From Capitulum mitella (Eukaryota; Arthropoda; Thecostraca; Pollicipedomorpha; Pollicipedidae): 64,000 nt of DNA. Below, piece by piece: positions 11,560-22,570 of this stretch. Position 1 is the first letter of the stretch, and each line of letters opens with the position of its first letter. A program made the translations under genes and the position numbers. The notes beneath the pieces were generated by a model, which ran no database searches, was not told the DNA's origin, and saw only the letters and a program-made list of their open reading frames with translations. Location: the NCBI GenBank assembly GCA_030062745.1, contig CP099839.1, positions 38,579,816 through 38,643,815 on the forward strand, read 5' to 3'.

Positions 11560-11965
11560 CCATGTGGTTGAAATTACTCTCGGTTTGTAAAGGTGCCTCA
11601 CTGAAGTGTAAACGGGCCCATGTTCCCCTGTAAAGACGTTCCTGCCGACCTGGCGGGTGCCTCTTACTGGTCGGCAAGGGCATCTTTACAGGAACTCCTG
11701 AATGATCGTTTAGGGGCCCCTGTTGACCAGGGGGTCACTGCCTGTCTGTAGAGGGCACCTTATCTGTCTGTAAAGGGCCCCTGTCAACCTCTGGAGGCAG
11801 GGGCAGGGGCCTTCTTCCAGACCGAAAGGGGTTTCCTTCAGAGCCTGGCAGGGGCCCTTTATGGGTCGACGGGGGCCTTCCCCAGGCGAGCAGTGAACTC
11901 CCCTACTAGCTAGCAAGGGCCCCTAAACGGCCATTCAGACCACGGGCCTCTCTTCATAGCACACA
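11560..11965 (-). repeat. Degenerate minisatellite B, block 1
   Basis: Units like ctgtaaagggcccctgt recur here. The same unit type fills 27535-27703 and much of 28895-29880. Read on the minus strand it shares CAGGGGCCCC with block A, so blocks A and B lie as imperfect inverted arms. The block stops shortly before the TTAA element at 12021. Confidence 0.75.
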
Positions 11966-12020
11966 AAGCCTTCTTGTATATTCGGAGTACGTTTTCTTTC
12001 GGTTCGTAAGTCTTCTTTAA

Positions 12021-12692
12021 CCCGCGCACGACCGTCGGTCGGCGACGATCACGCCCGACTGGGGGATGGTTGACCGCCCACTTCTAACTCACGAACGGTT
12101 GGTCGCACGATACAAATAAGCTCACCGTTGGAAAGCCTGTGACGAGTAGAGCTCGAAAATGGTCTCATTTTTAGTTTTAGATAATATGCAAGCAATTTAC
12201 GCCCTATATATGTTTTCTCTTAGCCGACTGCATAAAGCCGAGAAACGGCCTGAATCTCAAGGGCTGTGATTAACAACGCATAGGTAAAGGCACCAACGCA
12301 CAAGTAAAGGTCCACAGATGCCGATACGCGTCTGATTTCTTAGATTTGGTCAATATATACGTCGAAACGTTGAGTTAAAGACACGGCAATTTTCACGCCG
12401 GTTTTCGGCGGGCGCCGCAGCCGTAAACAGTAAGAAATTAACGGGAACTAATTTTAGTGTTCCTTTATTTTCGCGACGTAAGCCTATCCATATAAATTTT
12501 ATTGATCTACGTGGTTCTTATGATGGTTTTTCATGCTTAAATTTAGGAAAAATTCATTAGTTACCAATCTACACACTGGATAGAGCTTTATTCACGAAAG
12601 CCTATGCAATTTTCTAAAACTTCTTGAGATTCTTGTTATTACTTACGTCTGTGCAGGCCAGTTCTGCCATTTTCTACTTATTCTGAGTAATT
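12021..12692 (-). mobile_element. TTAA-flanked element, copy 4, truncated and inverted
   Basis: TTAA at 12017-12020 is followed by CCCGCGCACGACCGTCGG, the minus-strand form of the right end of copies 1-3. Similarity continues to about 12692 (ttctgagtaatt), then stops. The remaining half, including the other terminal hairpin, is missing. The right-end hairpin is degraded here (gactgggggatggttgacc). Confidence 0.75.
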
Positions 12693-14995
12693 GGCTTGCC
12701 CTCTCTTGGCTACGCCACTGTAAAATAGACGGAACCATCTTGCCAAAGTGCCCAAGGGATTAACAATCAGTTCCATGTCTAACATTACGACGCATAGTAT
12801 ATAAAAAAGAACCTCAACATTCTTCAAGCTGAGTGACGCTTAAATCACATAAGGGTAGCATATAATAAATATGATACAATTTTCCCCACAGGGCTAATGT
12901 TAAATTTCCAAAAAGTGGGGCCATGGCCAGCCCTCCGCCTTTCCCGTACTCTTACGCACATGTATTAATGTTCACAAAAACGGTTATATCTCTCCCTATT
13001 GACGTCACATTTGGTACAAAAGGCTGCCGTGTACAATTGCGCTAATTACTCCTGAAATCATCGCCAGAATCGTCGCGTCTTGCAATGGGCGCCGAGTACC
13101 ATCACATTTCATGACTAGGATACCTGAAAAAACCTTCGAATTTGTACTAAATTTCGCGAAGACTGTTATCAGTACGCTTGCTCTAATCAAGTACCAATCT
13201 GTCGCCGATGCTCCCACAATGGTTTTTTTCTTTTGTTTTTAATAGCGTAAGGTTGCTTTTTTACGATTTTGCTTGATGCAGTGACCGAAATTTCTGTGGG
13301 GGCAAAAACATAGTTTTGCCCCCCAGCCTTACGGTTGGGGGGGCGACTGCCCCTCCTGCCCCCCTTTTTCCGCCGTCGCTGCGGCGAGGCACAAGGTTCC
13401 AGCCATTTGCAGCCAGTTTTTAAACGAAGTAAGTGCACAAATACAGTGTAAAATGATAATTGTACACGCTCCTGCTTGTGGACTGTTCAATGCCAGGCGA
13501 CAGAAAATCGGAAATTTTAAAGACGGAAACAATTATTTTAAAGAAAAAATATTCATCTGAGACTTGGAACTCCTCGTATGCGAAACGCGGCAAAAAAGGA
13601 TTTTGGATCCTTGCCACTTCCTCAAAAAAATATTATTTTGGACGTTGAAAAACCGCGGCGTTGAAAAGAGGGTGTCCGAAATTACCCACCGTCCGATGTT
13701 ACCCAAATCTCCCCACGTTATAAGTAAGGAGGTGGGGCGATGATTGGGGAGCGTTGAGGGAGCAGGGAGACAGCTGCCCTCTCCCCAACTTTGGTCAAAA
13801 TTTTGCATTAACTCAATGGCGTCCCGTGGAAAGAAACGTTTGCCCTCCCCACCTCCACCGAGGTTCCGTCGCAACTGCTTTGTTGCTTTGTAGACGACTG
13901 AGATGATACGGAACAATGTTCGGAGGTGTTTTTTTTTTTCTCCAGGCGGCGCTTATCTAAACGCGGGAGGCGCTGGAGCACCCCATGAGGTATATAAAAC
14001 TCCACTAGTTGTGCTGCCGTCTGTAGAATTCAGAGGTGTTTTGACAATGCGAGAACATGTATTTGAATACGTATACGAATACGTTGCCACCACGGGCAAG
14101 AGGACTGGCAGTCGCTGCCGCAAGCCTTGTAGACCCCATTTCCGCTCGTTAATTCTGGCACCCACATATCGATACAGCGTCCAAGGCCTGGATCTGGTCG
14201 GATGAACTTCTATTGGTGAGAGACCCTAACCTGGTAACATGTCTCAGCGTTACGATGGTGGCAAAACGGATGACTGTTGTCGGGTCATTTAACGACACTC
14301 AACTACCAGGGCCATTTAGCGTCGCAGCCTCTCCCGGACTTGGAGGACGACATGTTGCTCTGGCAAACCGAGATCTGCATTCAATTAAAAACGTGTATTT
14401 CCCCTTCGGATCTCCTCTGAATTCACTGATGCACATAAATGTCGAACAATTCCGATAAAACACAATACAGAGGCACAAATACCGCACATGACTTACGGTA
14501 AACAGTAGCTTACCCACTCCTATTGCTTAATCGGTAGCATGTGTAAGGGACATGGCCCAAATATTATCGACACATCAGCTATAACCAACGTACAACTTGA
14601 CTCCTCCCATCATTCTGTCTGATGCGCGTGAAGTTATGAGAACCAGACGAACGTAAATGCAAAACTGACGCACGTGCACTTACACAACACAGCCGGCCAC
14701 GTGATGGGCACAAACCATCGAAACCGCGCCTAGACCAGTTGCGAGTACCAGCAGGCCGCTCAGCGACTGCGTTTGAGCTGTGGCGTGCGAGCCAGCCCTC
14801 AGTGTGCGGGGAGCCGACGAGTCGCCACCCAGCGGAACGTGCGACACATCAACCCCGCTCGTACTGGACCCGGCTACGGCCGGCCACGACGGGCTACCGA
14901 CAGTCCTCGTCCATGAATAGCCGCAAAGCCCGGACCGCGGTGTTCACGGGAGCCTGCGGCGGCGGGCGGCCGGCGGCGGGCGGCCGGCGGCGGAC
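12693..14995. other. No gene seen; repeat fragments
   Basis: Nothing coding that I can support. A G/C-rich fragment at 13310-13370 and a segment at 13720-13880 resemble each other in style. The latter matches 44630-44790: both have cagctgcc or cagctgtcc, then caactttgg or aaactttgg, then cgtttgccc and ctcc. This points to a dispersed short element. Confidence 0.5.
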
Positions 14996-15002
14996 GGCGC
15001 AG

Positions 15003-15202
15003 TCACAGGTAGAGCTTGTGGTAATGGCTGGGCCGGTTCAGCCGACGCCGGCAGACCGGACACTCGCGGCTCTGGCGGACGGCGCCGCGCAGGCACGGCT
15101 CGCAGAACCAGTGGCCGCACACGGTCACCAAGAAGCCGCGCCGCTGCGCCTTCAGACCGGCCACCGACTCCCAGCAGACCGGACAGTGCAGCTCCGACGA
15201 GG
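15003..15202 (-). CDS. RNF4-like gene, exon 4 (RING)
   Basis: The acceptor is gtggctggcag at 15203. The exon starts with two bases completing a Ser codon split from exon 3 and ends at a stop at 15005-15003. It encodes the complete C3HC4 RING (CPVC ... CGHWFCEPC ... CPVC) and the conserved short C-terminal tail that in RNF4 packs in the RING dimer. Confidence 0.88.
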
Positions 15203-15879
15203 CTGCCAGCCACACGGGACAGCGTCAGGCGGCGGTGCAGGCACACGCACACCGACAGGCATCCCGCGTTGACGTCACACGCACACAGCCGCGTCCCACC
15301 GGCACTGGCGGTCACCAAGGATCGGACCTAGGTGGCAGGCAGTGGGTTCCACGCGCCCGTCTACGTCCGTCATTTGGAATGCTAAGAACATCATTCACAA
15401 CGTAATTTATCAAAGAAATAATACACTTATGTGGTATGTTGTTCTCATGAAACAATCCTGAACATAACCTATAACAGACGACACAAATTTATGAGCTGTG
15501 CTGTTATCAAGCTGTGCTGTTTGAGACCGTATTGCGTAGACTTTCACCAAATGAAAACACTTTCAATTAGCTAAATCACCCGGAACAAAGATACCTCCCT
15601 CACGCCAGACCTGGGTGCGCCTCTGGCTATGGCAAGCATGACGACTGCACGACACACAAACGCACCAAAACACGGCCAGGAGACCTCCTCATCCGACACA
15701 GCTGACGAAATCAGAATCCAACTTAACAAGATTAGCAGCTGTCGGAGCCCTACACCATACACCCTACACCGTCCATGGGTCGCCGAGAGCGCACACTCCG
15801 AGAACCCCTGACGGCGACCGAGCTCGGACCGGTACTCACAGTCGCCGGTGGCCGGCTCAGCGGCAGACTCCGCATGGGT

Positions 15880-15916
<37 letters not shown>

Positions 15917-17914
15917 AGCCCGGACTCGGGCTCCGGTTCAGGCTCGTGCCGGCCGGCCGGGCCGGCGGTAGCGATGCGCCGCCGCCTCCTCAGCGGGCCG
16001 CCGCCGGCGCGCCACGGAGGCTCCTCGGCGCCGAGCGTGACTGGCGTCGGCCCCAGCAGCAGCTCGTCGGTCCAGTCCAGCATGGCGCCGAGCGCGTGGC
16101 GCTGCTCGAAGTGGTTGCGCCGCTCGGCCGGCAACCGGGCCACGCGGCCCGCCAGCTGCTCGTGCCGCTCGCGCAGCCGGCGCAGGCGGCCCTCGAAGCT
16201 GGCCTCGGGGCCCGCGTCCGCCATGTCGCTGAGCAGCCGGTCGGAGGCGGCGCTCAAACGGCGCATGTCGGAGAGCAGCCGCGACTCGGCCGCGCTGCTG
16301 CCGCGCTGGCGGGCCTCCCGCGGCGCGGCCGAGGCCGTGAACTGCTGCGGGTCCGGCTCGGCGGCCTGCTCCCAGCTGCGGCCCACCGTCGCCGGCTGTC
16401 CGGTACACAAACACCGGTCAGTCCAGCGCGCATGGCTCCCGTGTATGCGGGATGCAACCACAACACGTTTCACCGCGTCACCAGCTGCCCACGGGCCGCC
16501 AATTAATGAAGTGGGCGGCACCTACGGCAACACCGCCTAAAACAGCAACATCCTTGTGAGATGTCCCTCACGTCGGCAACGTTTTTACGAAGGGAGCCGT
16601 GAGTGGCGAGCGCCGAGACGCCATCGGATGGTGATGAGCTTTCCCTTATCCGGGATGAGACGTCTTGTCCTTTGCAATAGAACGGCAGACGCAACGTAAT
16701 CTTCTCGACTATGAGGGGCACCTGAGCAGCATTCAAGGGAAATACCACTGATATTTCAGGCATTGGTCGAAATTACAACATCACGTTCACACTGGGCTGC
16801 TGCTGGAATAGCTCACTATCAGAACAGCGGGGCCTCCACAATATTGTACAACTGCCCCAGACATCTTCGAAAGCGTACTTTTTCTTGACCTGTGACCCAC
16901 GCGAGTAATCAAAAAGCAGTCATACTTCCTGCATTTCAACGAGCTACAACACTGTACGTCTTTGCGCGAGAACACAAAGTTATTGGCGAACCACATTAAC
17001 CTTCATGCAACCCACGAAGCATCTCCGTAATCCCCGAAGACCCACAGACATTGCATGAGACTGCTTCTAAAGCTAACGGCAATTAAGGAGCATACCAATG
17101 CTAATGAGAGACCATCATCACTGCCTCTTTTCAAGCTTACACTTTCTGGTGGTGCTGGCATCTCATGTCCGACAATACGAACTTCGTCGTCTGAAGTATC
17201 AGAGTCGTGATCACACGTCAGATCGATAATGTTGACGCCGGATCCACGTCTCACGCTCCGCCTTCGTCTCTGGGGGACGCAGTGCACGTGATTCAACACG
17301 ATGATAACTCAGCAACCGTCTGGACCAGTGTTTCTGACTGTCGTTTTCTGGTGTCAAGGAACACCAAAAAATTTATACTGCAAGACAAATCTTGTACTCC
17401 AAAATGGCCATCTGCCCCATCCCCCAAAAGACATGGGTATTCCTACTCAAAGTTTGAAGGTGCCCAGCGTCCCCCCCCCGTTAATGGTTTACCATTCATA
17501 CTAGGCCGCTGAAGTACACTCCGAACCCACGACCAGCCACCCCCGCCCCCCGGTCAACAACTCCGCTGACCTACCATGTAGACCCAAGAAACTGGTTTGC
17601 TCCCCCACCGAACGGATCCACTGGATCCGCCCCTGCTGGCCACATACGCTTGCAAAGCACCTAGTTAGTCCATGTTTCTCACATAAACGCATGACATTTT
17701 ACACTCCAAGAGAGAATTTGTATTCCGACACCAGGAAGGAAAACCAGCTTTCCAAAACTGGTTCGGACACAAACAAATATGGAAAAACATGGTCAAGTGC
17801 AAATCACTTTTAGGTACTCCCACAATTATTCACATGAACTATATGAAGCATCATCAGCAACCTCTGTCTTTTCAAAAACGAATCTACAACGCATAAAAAA
17901 CATACCGTTGTCAT
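15003..17914 (-). CDS. RNF4-like SUMO-targeted E3 ubiquitin ligase (whole gene)
   Basis: Four coding exons join with consistent phases (9 + 129 + 556 + 200 = 894 bp) to give 297 aa. The product starts MTTRRRRS, much like RNF4 (MSTRKRRGG). A SUMO-interacting motif IIDLTCD lies at residues 17-23, with a possible second (VRIVGH) at 33-38. A central region has an Arg run (182-186) and a Glu-Pro repeat (about 197-218). A C3HC4 RING follows with zinc ligands C238, C241, C260, H262, C265, C268, C279 and C282, and the tail YHKLYL resembles the YHPIYI tail of RNF4. Family knowledge: such ligases bind poly-SUMO chains in the nucleus and ubiquitinate SUMOylated proteins. It is longer than human RNF4 (190 aa), mainly through exon 3. 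The first coding exon follows a good acceptor at 17965, so a 5' non-coding exon probably lies further upstream. Confidence 0.85.
15840..16395 (-). CDS. RNF4-like gene, exon 3
   Basis: The acceptor is gtgtaccggacag (boundary 16396/16395), entered in phase 0. The donor GTGAGT is at 15839-15834, leaving one base to pair with exon 4. The 185-residue segment has a charged, likely helical stretch (LLSDMRRLSAASDRLLSDM onward), a basic run LRRRRRIA, and Glu-Pro repeats made by a GGCTCC hexanucleotide microsatellite at about 15886-15915. The basic run may correspond to the nucleosome-binding arginine-rich motif of RNF4 (inference). Confidence 0.78.
16396..17140 (-). other. RNF4-like gene, intron 2
   Basis: A 745 bp intron bounded by GTAAGC and CAG. 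No repeat or nested gene is recognised within it. Confidence 0.7.
17141..17269 (-). CDS. RNF4-like gene, exon 2 (SUMO-interacting motif)
   Basis: A 129 bp exon, phase 0 at both ends. The acceptor is gcgtcccccag and the donor is AGT|GTAAGC. It encodes RRRRSVRRGSG, then VNIIDLTCDHDSDTSDDE. The hydrophobic core flanked by acidic residues is a classic SUMO-interacting motif, and DLTC is shared with RNF4. Confidence 0.85.
17395..17640 (-). repeat. Interspersed repeat, copy b (inverted relative to 5195-5480)
   Basis: On the minus strand it reads gcaaaccagtttcttgggtc, then catggtaggtcagcggagtt, a G-run, ggttcggagtgtacttcagc, and near its end tgtcttttgggggatgggg and ggccatttt. These are the same modules, in the same order, as at 5195-5480. 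It lies in the first intron of the RNF4-like gene. Confidence 0.6.
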
Positions 17915-17964
17915 TGTCGTAATATGGCACAGATAACTGCTCTTGAAGAACTGGTTTGCTGGAG
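17906..17964 (-). CDS. RNF4-like gene, exon 1 with start codon
   Basis: A 59 bp exon between an acceptor (ccttgttttcag, boundary 17965/17964) and a donor (ACG|GTATG, 17906/17905). Only its last 9 bases code (ATG at 17914-17912, Met-Thr-Thr); the rest is 5' untranslated. This start is chosen because it gives the right phase into exon 2 and an N-terminus like that of RNF4. The other open frame through the exon does not fit the next exon. Confidence 0.7.
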
Positions 17965-18391
17965 CTGAAAACAAGGATATCAAATGTCAGCAATGGGCTT
18001 TCCAAACACATGGCTTCTACCTTCCTTACATTTAAATCTGAAATGAGTCATGAATCAATTCCTTTTCACAAGTCATGACAGAAGTAAAGTCTATTGGACT
18101 ATGGCCAAGGGCCACCAGTAGTGATATGGCACTCTCAAATGGTGACACAGTCTGGACATGTTTTGATCACTCTCCATGCTACGTGAATGGTGCAAAGGTC
18201 ATTTTCAAAAAAAAAAAATAGAGATAAGTGAAGTCTCTGAAACTGATCTGACAGAGGTTAAAAGTGCAAAACGAACTTCTCTTTTCACGATGCCAGTGTT
18301 ACGTCTAACATCAAACTTTCTACATCTCTATTTTTTATTTTATTTTTTCATTACACTGAATATTTCTACAGCTTTCCTATTTATAATAACA

Positions 18392-18625
18392 CTAAGACAG
18401 CGCTGGCCATGACAACCGCACCGCCAAGGACTCCCGCAGTTGCTGAGCAACCGGTTCGCCTGACACGCGTAGGAACAGAATGTTCACAGTCAGACCCGTA
18501 CGCGTCAGCGGCCTCTGGAACGCAATGCCCGGCACCAGCAACGCTGCAGCAGCGATGAACAGCAGCGCTGCGTGCGGCTCAGACGGATTGATCAAACAAT
18601 GCTTACACGCCATATCACACCCCAT
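18392..18625 (-). CDS. Possible exon, hypothetical
   Basis: An open minus-strand segment with a hydrophobic stretch (HAALLFIAAAALLVPGIAF) followed by NILFLRVSGEPVAQQLRESL. It lies upstream of the first coding exon of the RNF4-like gene on the same strand. I cannot tie it to a family, and no convincing splice pair joins it to a neighbour. It could be a fragment of another gene, an upstream exon, or chance. Confidence 0.15.
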   Translation of the reverse strand: MGCDMACKHCLINPSEPHAALLFIAAAALLVPGIAFQRPLTRTGLTVNILFLRVSGEPVAQQLRESLAVRLSWPALS

Positions 18626-18779
18626 TCTCTGCCTGTCTTGTAAGCCAGCTTAGTCACGTAGTGCCCAATGCACGGAAACTCTCTGATGTTCACCACGCAC
18701 ACACGTCGTCAGGCTCAATCAGACTCCTAAAAAACTTCAGGCCAATTTTGCATGCGTCCTGTTAAATCAAGATCGCAGA

Positions 18780-19395
18780 CTGCATTGTTCACAGACAAAT
18801 TTCACTGTTGTTTACGGCAAACCACTTATTCTCGGACTCTCAGCACGGCTTCCGCCGTTTTCACTCTGCAGAAACTGCCCCAACTGTGGTCACTGATTGC
18901 ATCCTCCGAGCTATGAGTCAAGGCAAAATCAGTCTTTTGGCTCCGCTGGACTTGAGCAGATTAATGTTCTGATGTCGACCATGAAAAACCGTGAACAAAG
19001 CTTGAACTTACAGGGTGAACTGAACAAAGCTTGAACTTACAGGGTGAACAGTGTCTGGTTCCAGAGTTACCCTTCCGACTACCTTCAACGCGTTCTCAAG
19101 GTGAACAGTGGGAGCCCAAACCGACCAAAACCCCATCGGCGAATGCCGAGATTCCTCTCTAGGACCGCTGCTTTACACAATCTGCAAATGATTTAAGCCT
19201 GTACGTAAAAAACGACATACCGATTCTACAATATTCTGACAACACTCAAATTTTTACCTCTGGTAAAAACAAAAACTGCATCTGACCCAACTCATAAGAA
19301 GCACGGAATCAGCTTTAAACACGGTCTATCAGAGATCCAATCGGAGGGGCGTTCCAGGGCAGTTCGACCAGACGCCTACCAAAACTAACGCACCC
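18780..19395 (+). pseudogene. CR1/L2-type LINE reverse transcriptase, left part
   Basis: A broken reverse transcriptase reads across frames: QHGFRRFHSAETAP at about 18840-18882, then ILRAMSQGKISLL and LDLS (palm A region), LGPLLYTIC (about 19163-19189) and a degraded YADD region continuing as TQIFTSGK. In the family these are the HGFR...TET, LDLSKAFD, PQGS.LGPLL and YADDTQI blocks. Frameshifts, stops and a local tandem duplication (about 18995-19048) make it non-functional. It continues at 21676 beyond an inserted foldback element. Confidence 0.75.
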
Positions 19396-21675
19396 TAGTC
19401 TCAGACTTTAATGAGATTTGGTCTGGTGCGTAATCTGTGGCTGGGATTTCATATTTCCATGTATCAGCTCGGTCTAGCCGGCGGTCTTTGTACTAAAGCA
19501 ATTTTAAATTTTGATATGAAATGATTTTTTGGGCAAACTCTTGATGAAATACTGTATATTATTTCAGTAACCAACAGCCACATCTTCAAAGACTGGGTAT
19601 CGTTGTGATGCGGACGAAATGCTGCATATTTTTACTATTCGCATTTTCCAAAATATCTTTGCCTTTTATTTGGCCCTGAAACCAACTTGCAAGGCCAAAT
19701 TTTGAAGGTGTAGCCAGTGATTCCGAATGAAACTCCTGACAGGTGGAATGTCCGTCAAAGGCTCCTCATTTGTTTTAGATCGAGAAAAGTTCCCCATTTT
19801 AGTTTTTCATGTTACAAACTGCACTTCAAATTCACGATGCTTTCACCGTAAACGTCTTTGTCGCGAATTTCCAACCTGGACGGGCAAAAGTAGTATGAAC
19901 GACCGGCGAAAGTAACGAAAGTCTGAACGTCCAAGGTCATTCTTTTCATTGATGTATATGTTACAAATTCCACAATCTCAACCAAGCTTTTTAGGCGAGA
20001 TTTCCAAATCGAGATGACCTTCAATGACTTCAAGTGACTTTGACCCCCTAGAATGCAATAAGTGGTATACATCAGGGCTATTTGGGGTGGAAAAGTAACC
20101 TATGTCATAAATCGAAAAGTAAATGTTGTCCAAAATGCTTGCAATTAACTCAGGAGCGAGATAAAAAAGGAAAATAACCTTGATCTTGGAAAGACCTGTG
20201 CACTGCCTGAGGTCACCCATCTTTTTCCCTTAAGCTTGTGGTGCTGTTGTTTAACTACTTGCAAAACGCATTTTTTTAAAGAACAAAAAATAAAGAAAAT
20301 AAAATTTGTCAAAAACGGCTAAACCTTTTCTTCAACTAAGGTTACAGACCTAACCTTTCCGAGGAATTCCAAGATAAATAATAATATTGCAGTCTTAACT
20401 TTTTCTGACTTGGGTCTCTTTAACCAGACCTAGGCCATTAATCTGACCCAACACAAAGCTGACAGTTGCCCAAAATGTGCGCAGAAGACGTAACAAAAGG
20501 CACTAAAAACTATGGAGCCCCATGTCCTGCAGTTTTCTCGCTATTCTGCAGAATCTAAGGGGTGTGTCTAAACACAACAGTAGGATCAACGACGCTGTTC
20601 CCAACCATCGGTTAGAGGATGGAAAATTGGCCCCCTAGTGAGAGGGCAAGTGTGTATATGTGCAATACCTGAACTCGCCAAAAGGCTACTTCAGACATTT
20701 CCGCATGCTGTGGGGAACGATTAATACCATACTGAGTCAGAAGTTGCCCATAGCTTAATCTGTGTTGCCTACAGCATTTTCGAAACAAATGGTCACCGGT
20801 CTTAATCTACGGTGCCAAACAGTCATCATATTAGTTTATCAAGAATATATCAATGCTGGTATGGCGACGAGCATTTCTACTACTCTCTACACTACTCTCA
20901 TTTCCATACTTCTTTGTCCATGTTGGCACCCAAGCGGACTGAACTCGCCGCGCCGCCTGCCCTCTGTCCAGTCTGCGACGGCGTTGATTAAACTGTCCAG
21001 TCTGTGACGGCATCGACTGAAAACTTGGATTTTTCAAGTTTGCCGTTGATTCCGTCGGGAGCGACACCGAGTGTTTCTTGCACCTGTATTCCTATTCAAT
21101 GTTTGTTCATAACAGCATCATGTGATAAACTGACACGCATGCCATAAACCATTTATACCTGTAGATTTTTACGCCATTTTCCGCCGGTAACGGACCAGGA
21201 AACGCTATCCAAGGATATTTTCAGCCAATATGCCGTAAATTGTCAGTGAATGTATAGTGCTAAACATAAAAATGGGTAACTTTTCTCGATTCAAGACGAA
21301 CCAAACCCCTATGGATAACATCATACCTGCTCACAATTCCAATCGGAATCACTGGCCACACCATCAAAATTTTACCTTGGAAACAGGTTTAAAGGTTAAC
21401 TAAGAACCAAAAGAAATATCAGAAAATGCAAATAGCAGAACAATGCAGCATTCTGTCCTCGTCACAACAATATCCAGCTCTTAAAAATGTGATTACTGGT
21501 TACTGATGAAATACTACACATCATCTCACCAAGGGCCTTGCCAAAAATCACCAAATTTAAAAATTTTAAACTGCCCCAACACAAAAACGACTCATCAGAC
21601 GGAGCTGAGAAGTGGAAATCTGACATCCCAGCCACAGATTACCCCCAAACAAAATTTAATGACAATCTGAGACTA
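19396..21675. mobile_element. Foldback element inserted in a LINE
   Basis: The ends are long inverted repeats: 19396-~19815 and, on the minus strand, 21675-~21255. Matching landmarks in both arms, in order, are tagtctcaga, gtaatctgtggctggga, ttcagtaacca or tcagtaacca, aatgctgcat, gccagtgattccga, and atcgagaaaagttmccca. The arms are diverged but collinear over about 420 bp. The 1.4 kb centre holds no gene I recognise. Outside the arms the sequence on both sides belongs to one LINE reverse transcriptase, so this is an insertion. No clear target duplication was seen. Confidence 0.8.
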
Positions 21676-22570
21676 TGATGTGTTACCCCTGGTCGATCTC
21701 ATGTGGAATGCCCTAGGAACTACATGAAATTGAACACCAGTAAAACTCAACTTGTGATTTTCAGCACATGGCAGATGCTCCATCAATCTTGACATAGTCT
21801 TGCTTACTGTGAATGGTTCCACCATTCTAAGTGGCAAAGGAAAAAACTCATGTATAATCATGGACCTTAATTTGAAGGCTGAACCCCACACAAAACAGAT
21901 CCAAATAAAATGCACCAGACACCTGATTGGACTGAGCCACATCAAGCACAGCCTGCTCCACCATGTACTGATGTTCTAGTGAGTGGCTTAGTACTTTCCA
22001 TTCTAATATACCTCATCATTCTCTATGGTACTGCTTGTGTTACAAACTCCGTTCGCATCCGGAAGCTTACACTTCTGCAGGAAAGTGTTGCTGGACGTGG
22101 CAAGAGCAACAGCATTAAAAACATGTCAACCAAACCAAAATACTTTCAGCGAACAGCTTGTCAGTTTTCAAATACTGTGCCTTCTTAAAGATGTGATACA
22201 TCAATTTAAACTAACTGACCTAGCAACATACTTTCACAAACATGTAAGACAAAGTAGAAAAGACCATCACCAAGCTTTACCAAAATCAGTGTGGCAAAAA
22301 TATCAGTGAGGCAAGCAGTAATCTGTCTACTGCAAAATACTATAATGTTTTATTTCTCACAATCCATGGCAGCAATCTTAGACTTTCTAAACAAAGACTA
22401 CATTATGGATGGTTGAAAAGTGGCATGGTTTTGTATCTGTCTCAAACCATTCCTGCATTTTACTATTCTTATCTAACCTTTTGTGTGCTATTTTATTACT
22501 TGACATGAACCAACAAAAAAGCATTTATGTGTGGATATGTTTGAGATAAATGAATGAAATCAAATGAAAT
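21676..22570 (+). pseudogene. CR1/L2-type LINE, right part and 3' end
   Basis: Continues the reverse transcriptase begun at 18780: KLNTSKTQLVIFSTW (about 21730-21775), then TVNGSTI, a GLSHIKHSLLHHVLM-like segment near 21933-21980, YLIILYGTACVTN near 22010-22050, and RIRKLTLLQESVA. It ends with an AT-rich tail and a short TGAAA-like run (22545-22571), as in L2-type LINEs. The frame is broken several times. Confidence 0.75.

Noticed and set aside
9920..11965. Open frames and a CRISPR-like look of regularly repeated units
   Set aside because: Repeat units are degenerate and run into each other without unique spacers, and the genome is eukaryotic. This is a minisatellite.
14739..15272. 177-codon plus-strand frame over the RING exon
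   Set aside because: It is the antisense shadow of exon 4 of the RNF4-like gene, whose zinc ligands and splice phases support the minus strand.
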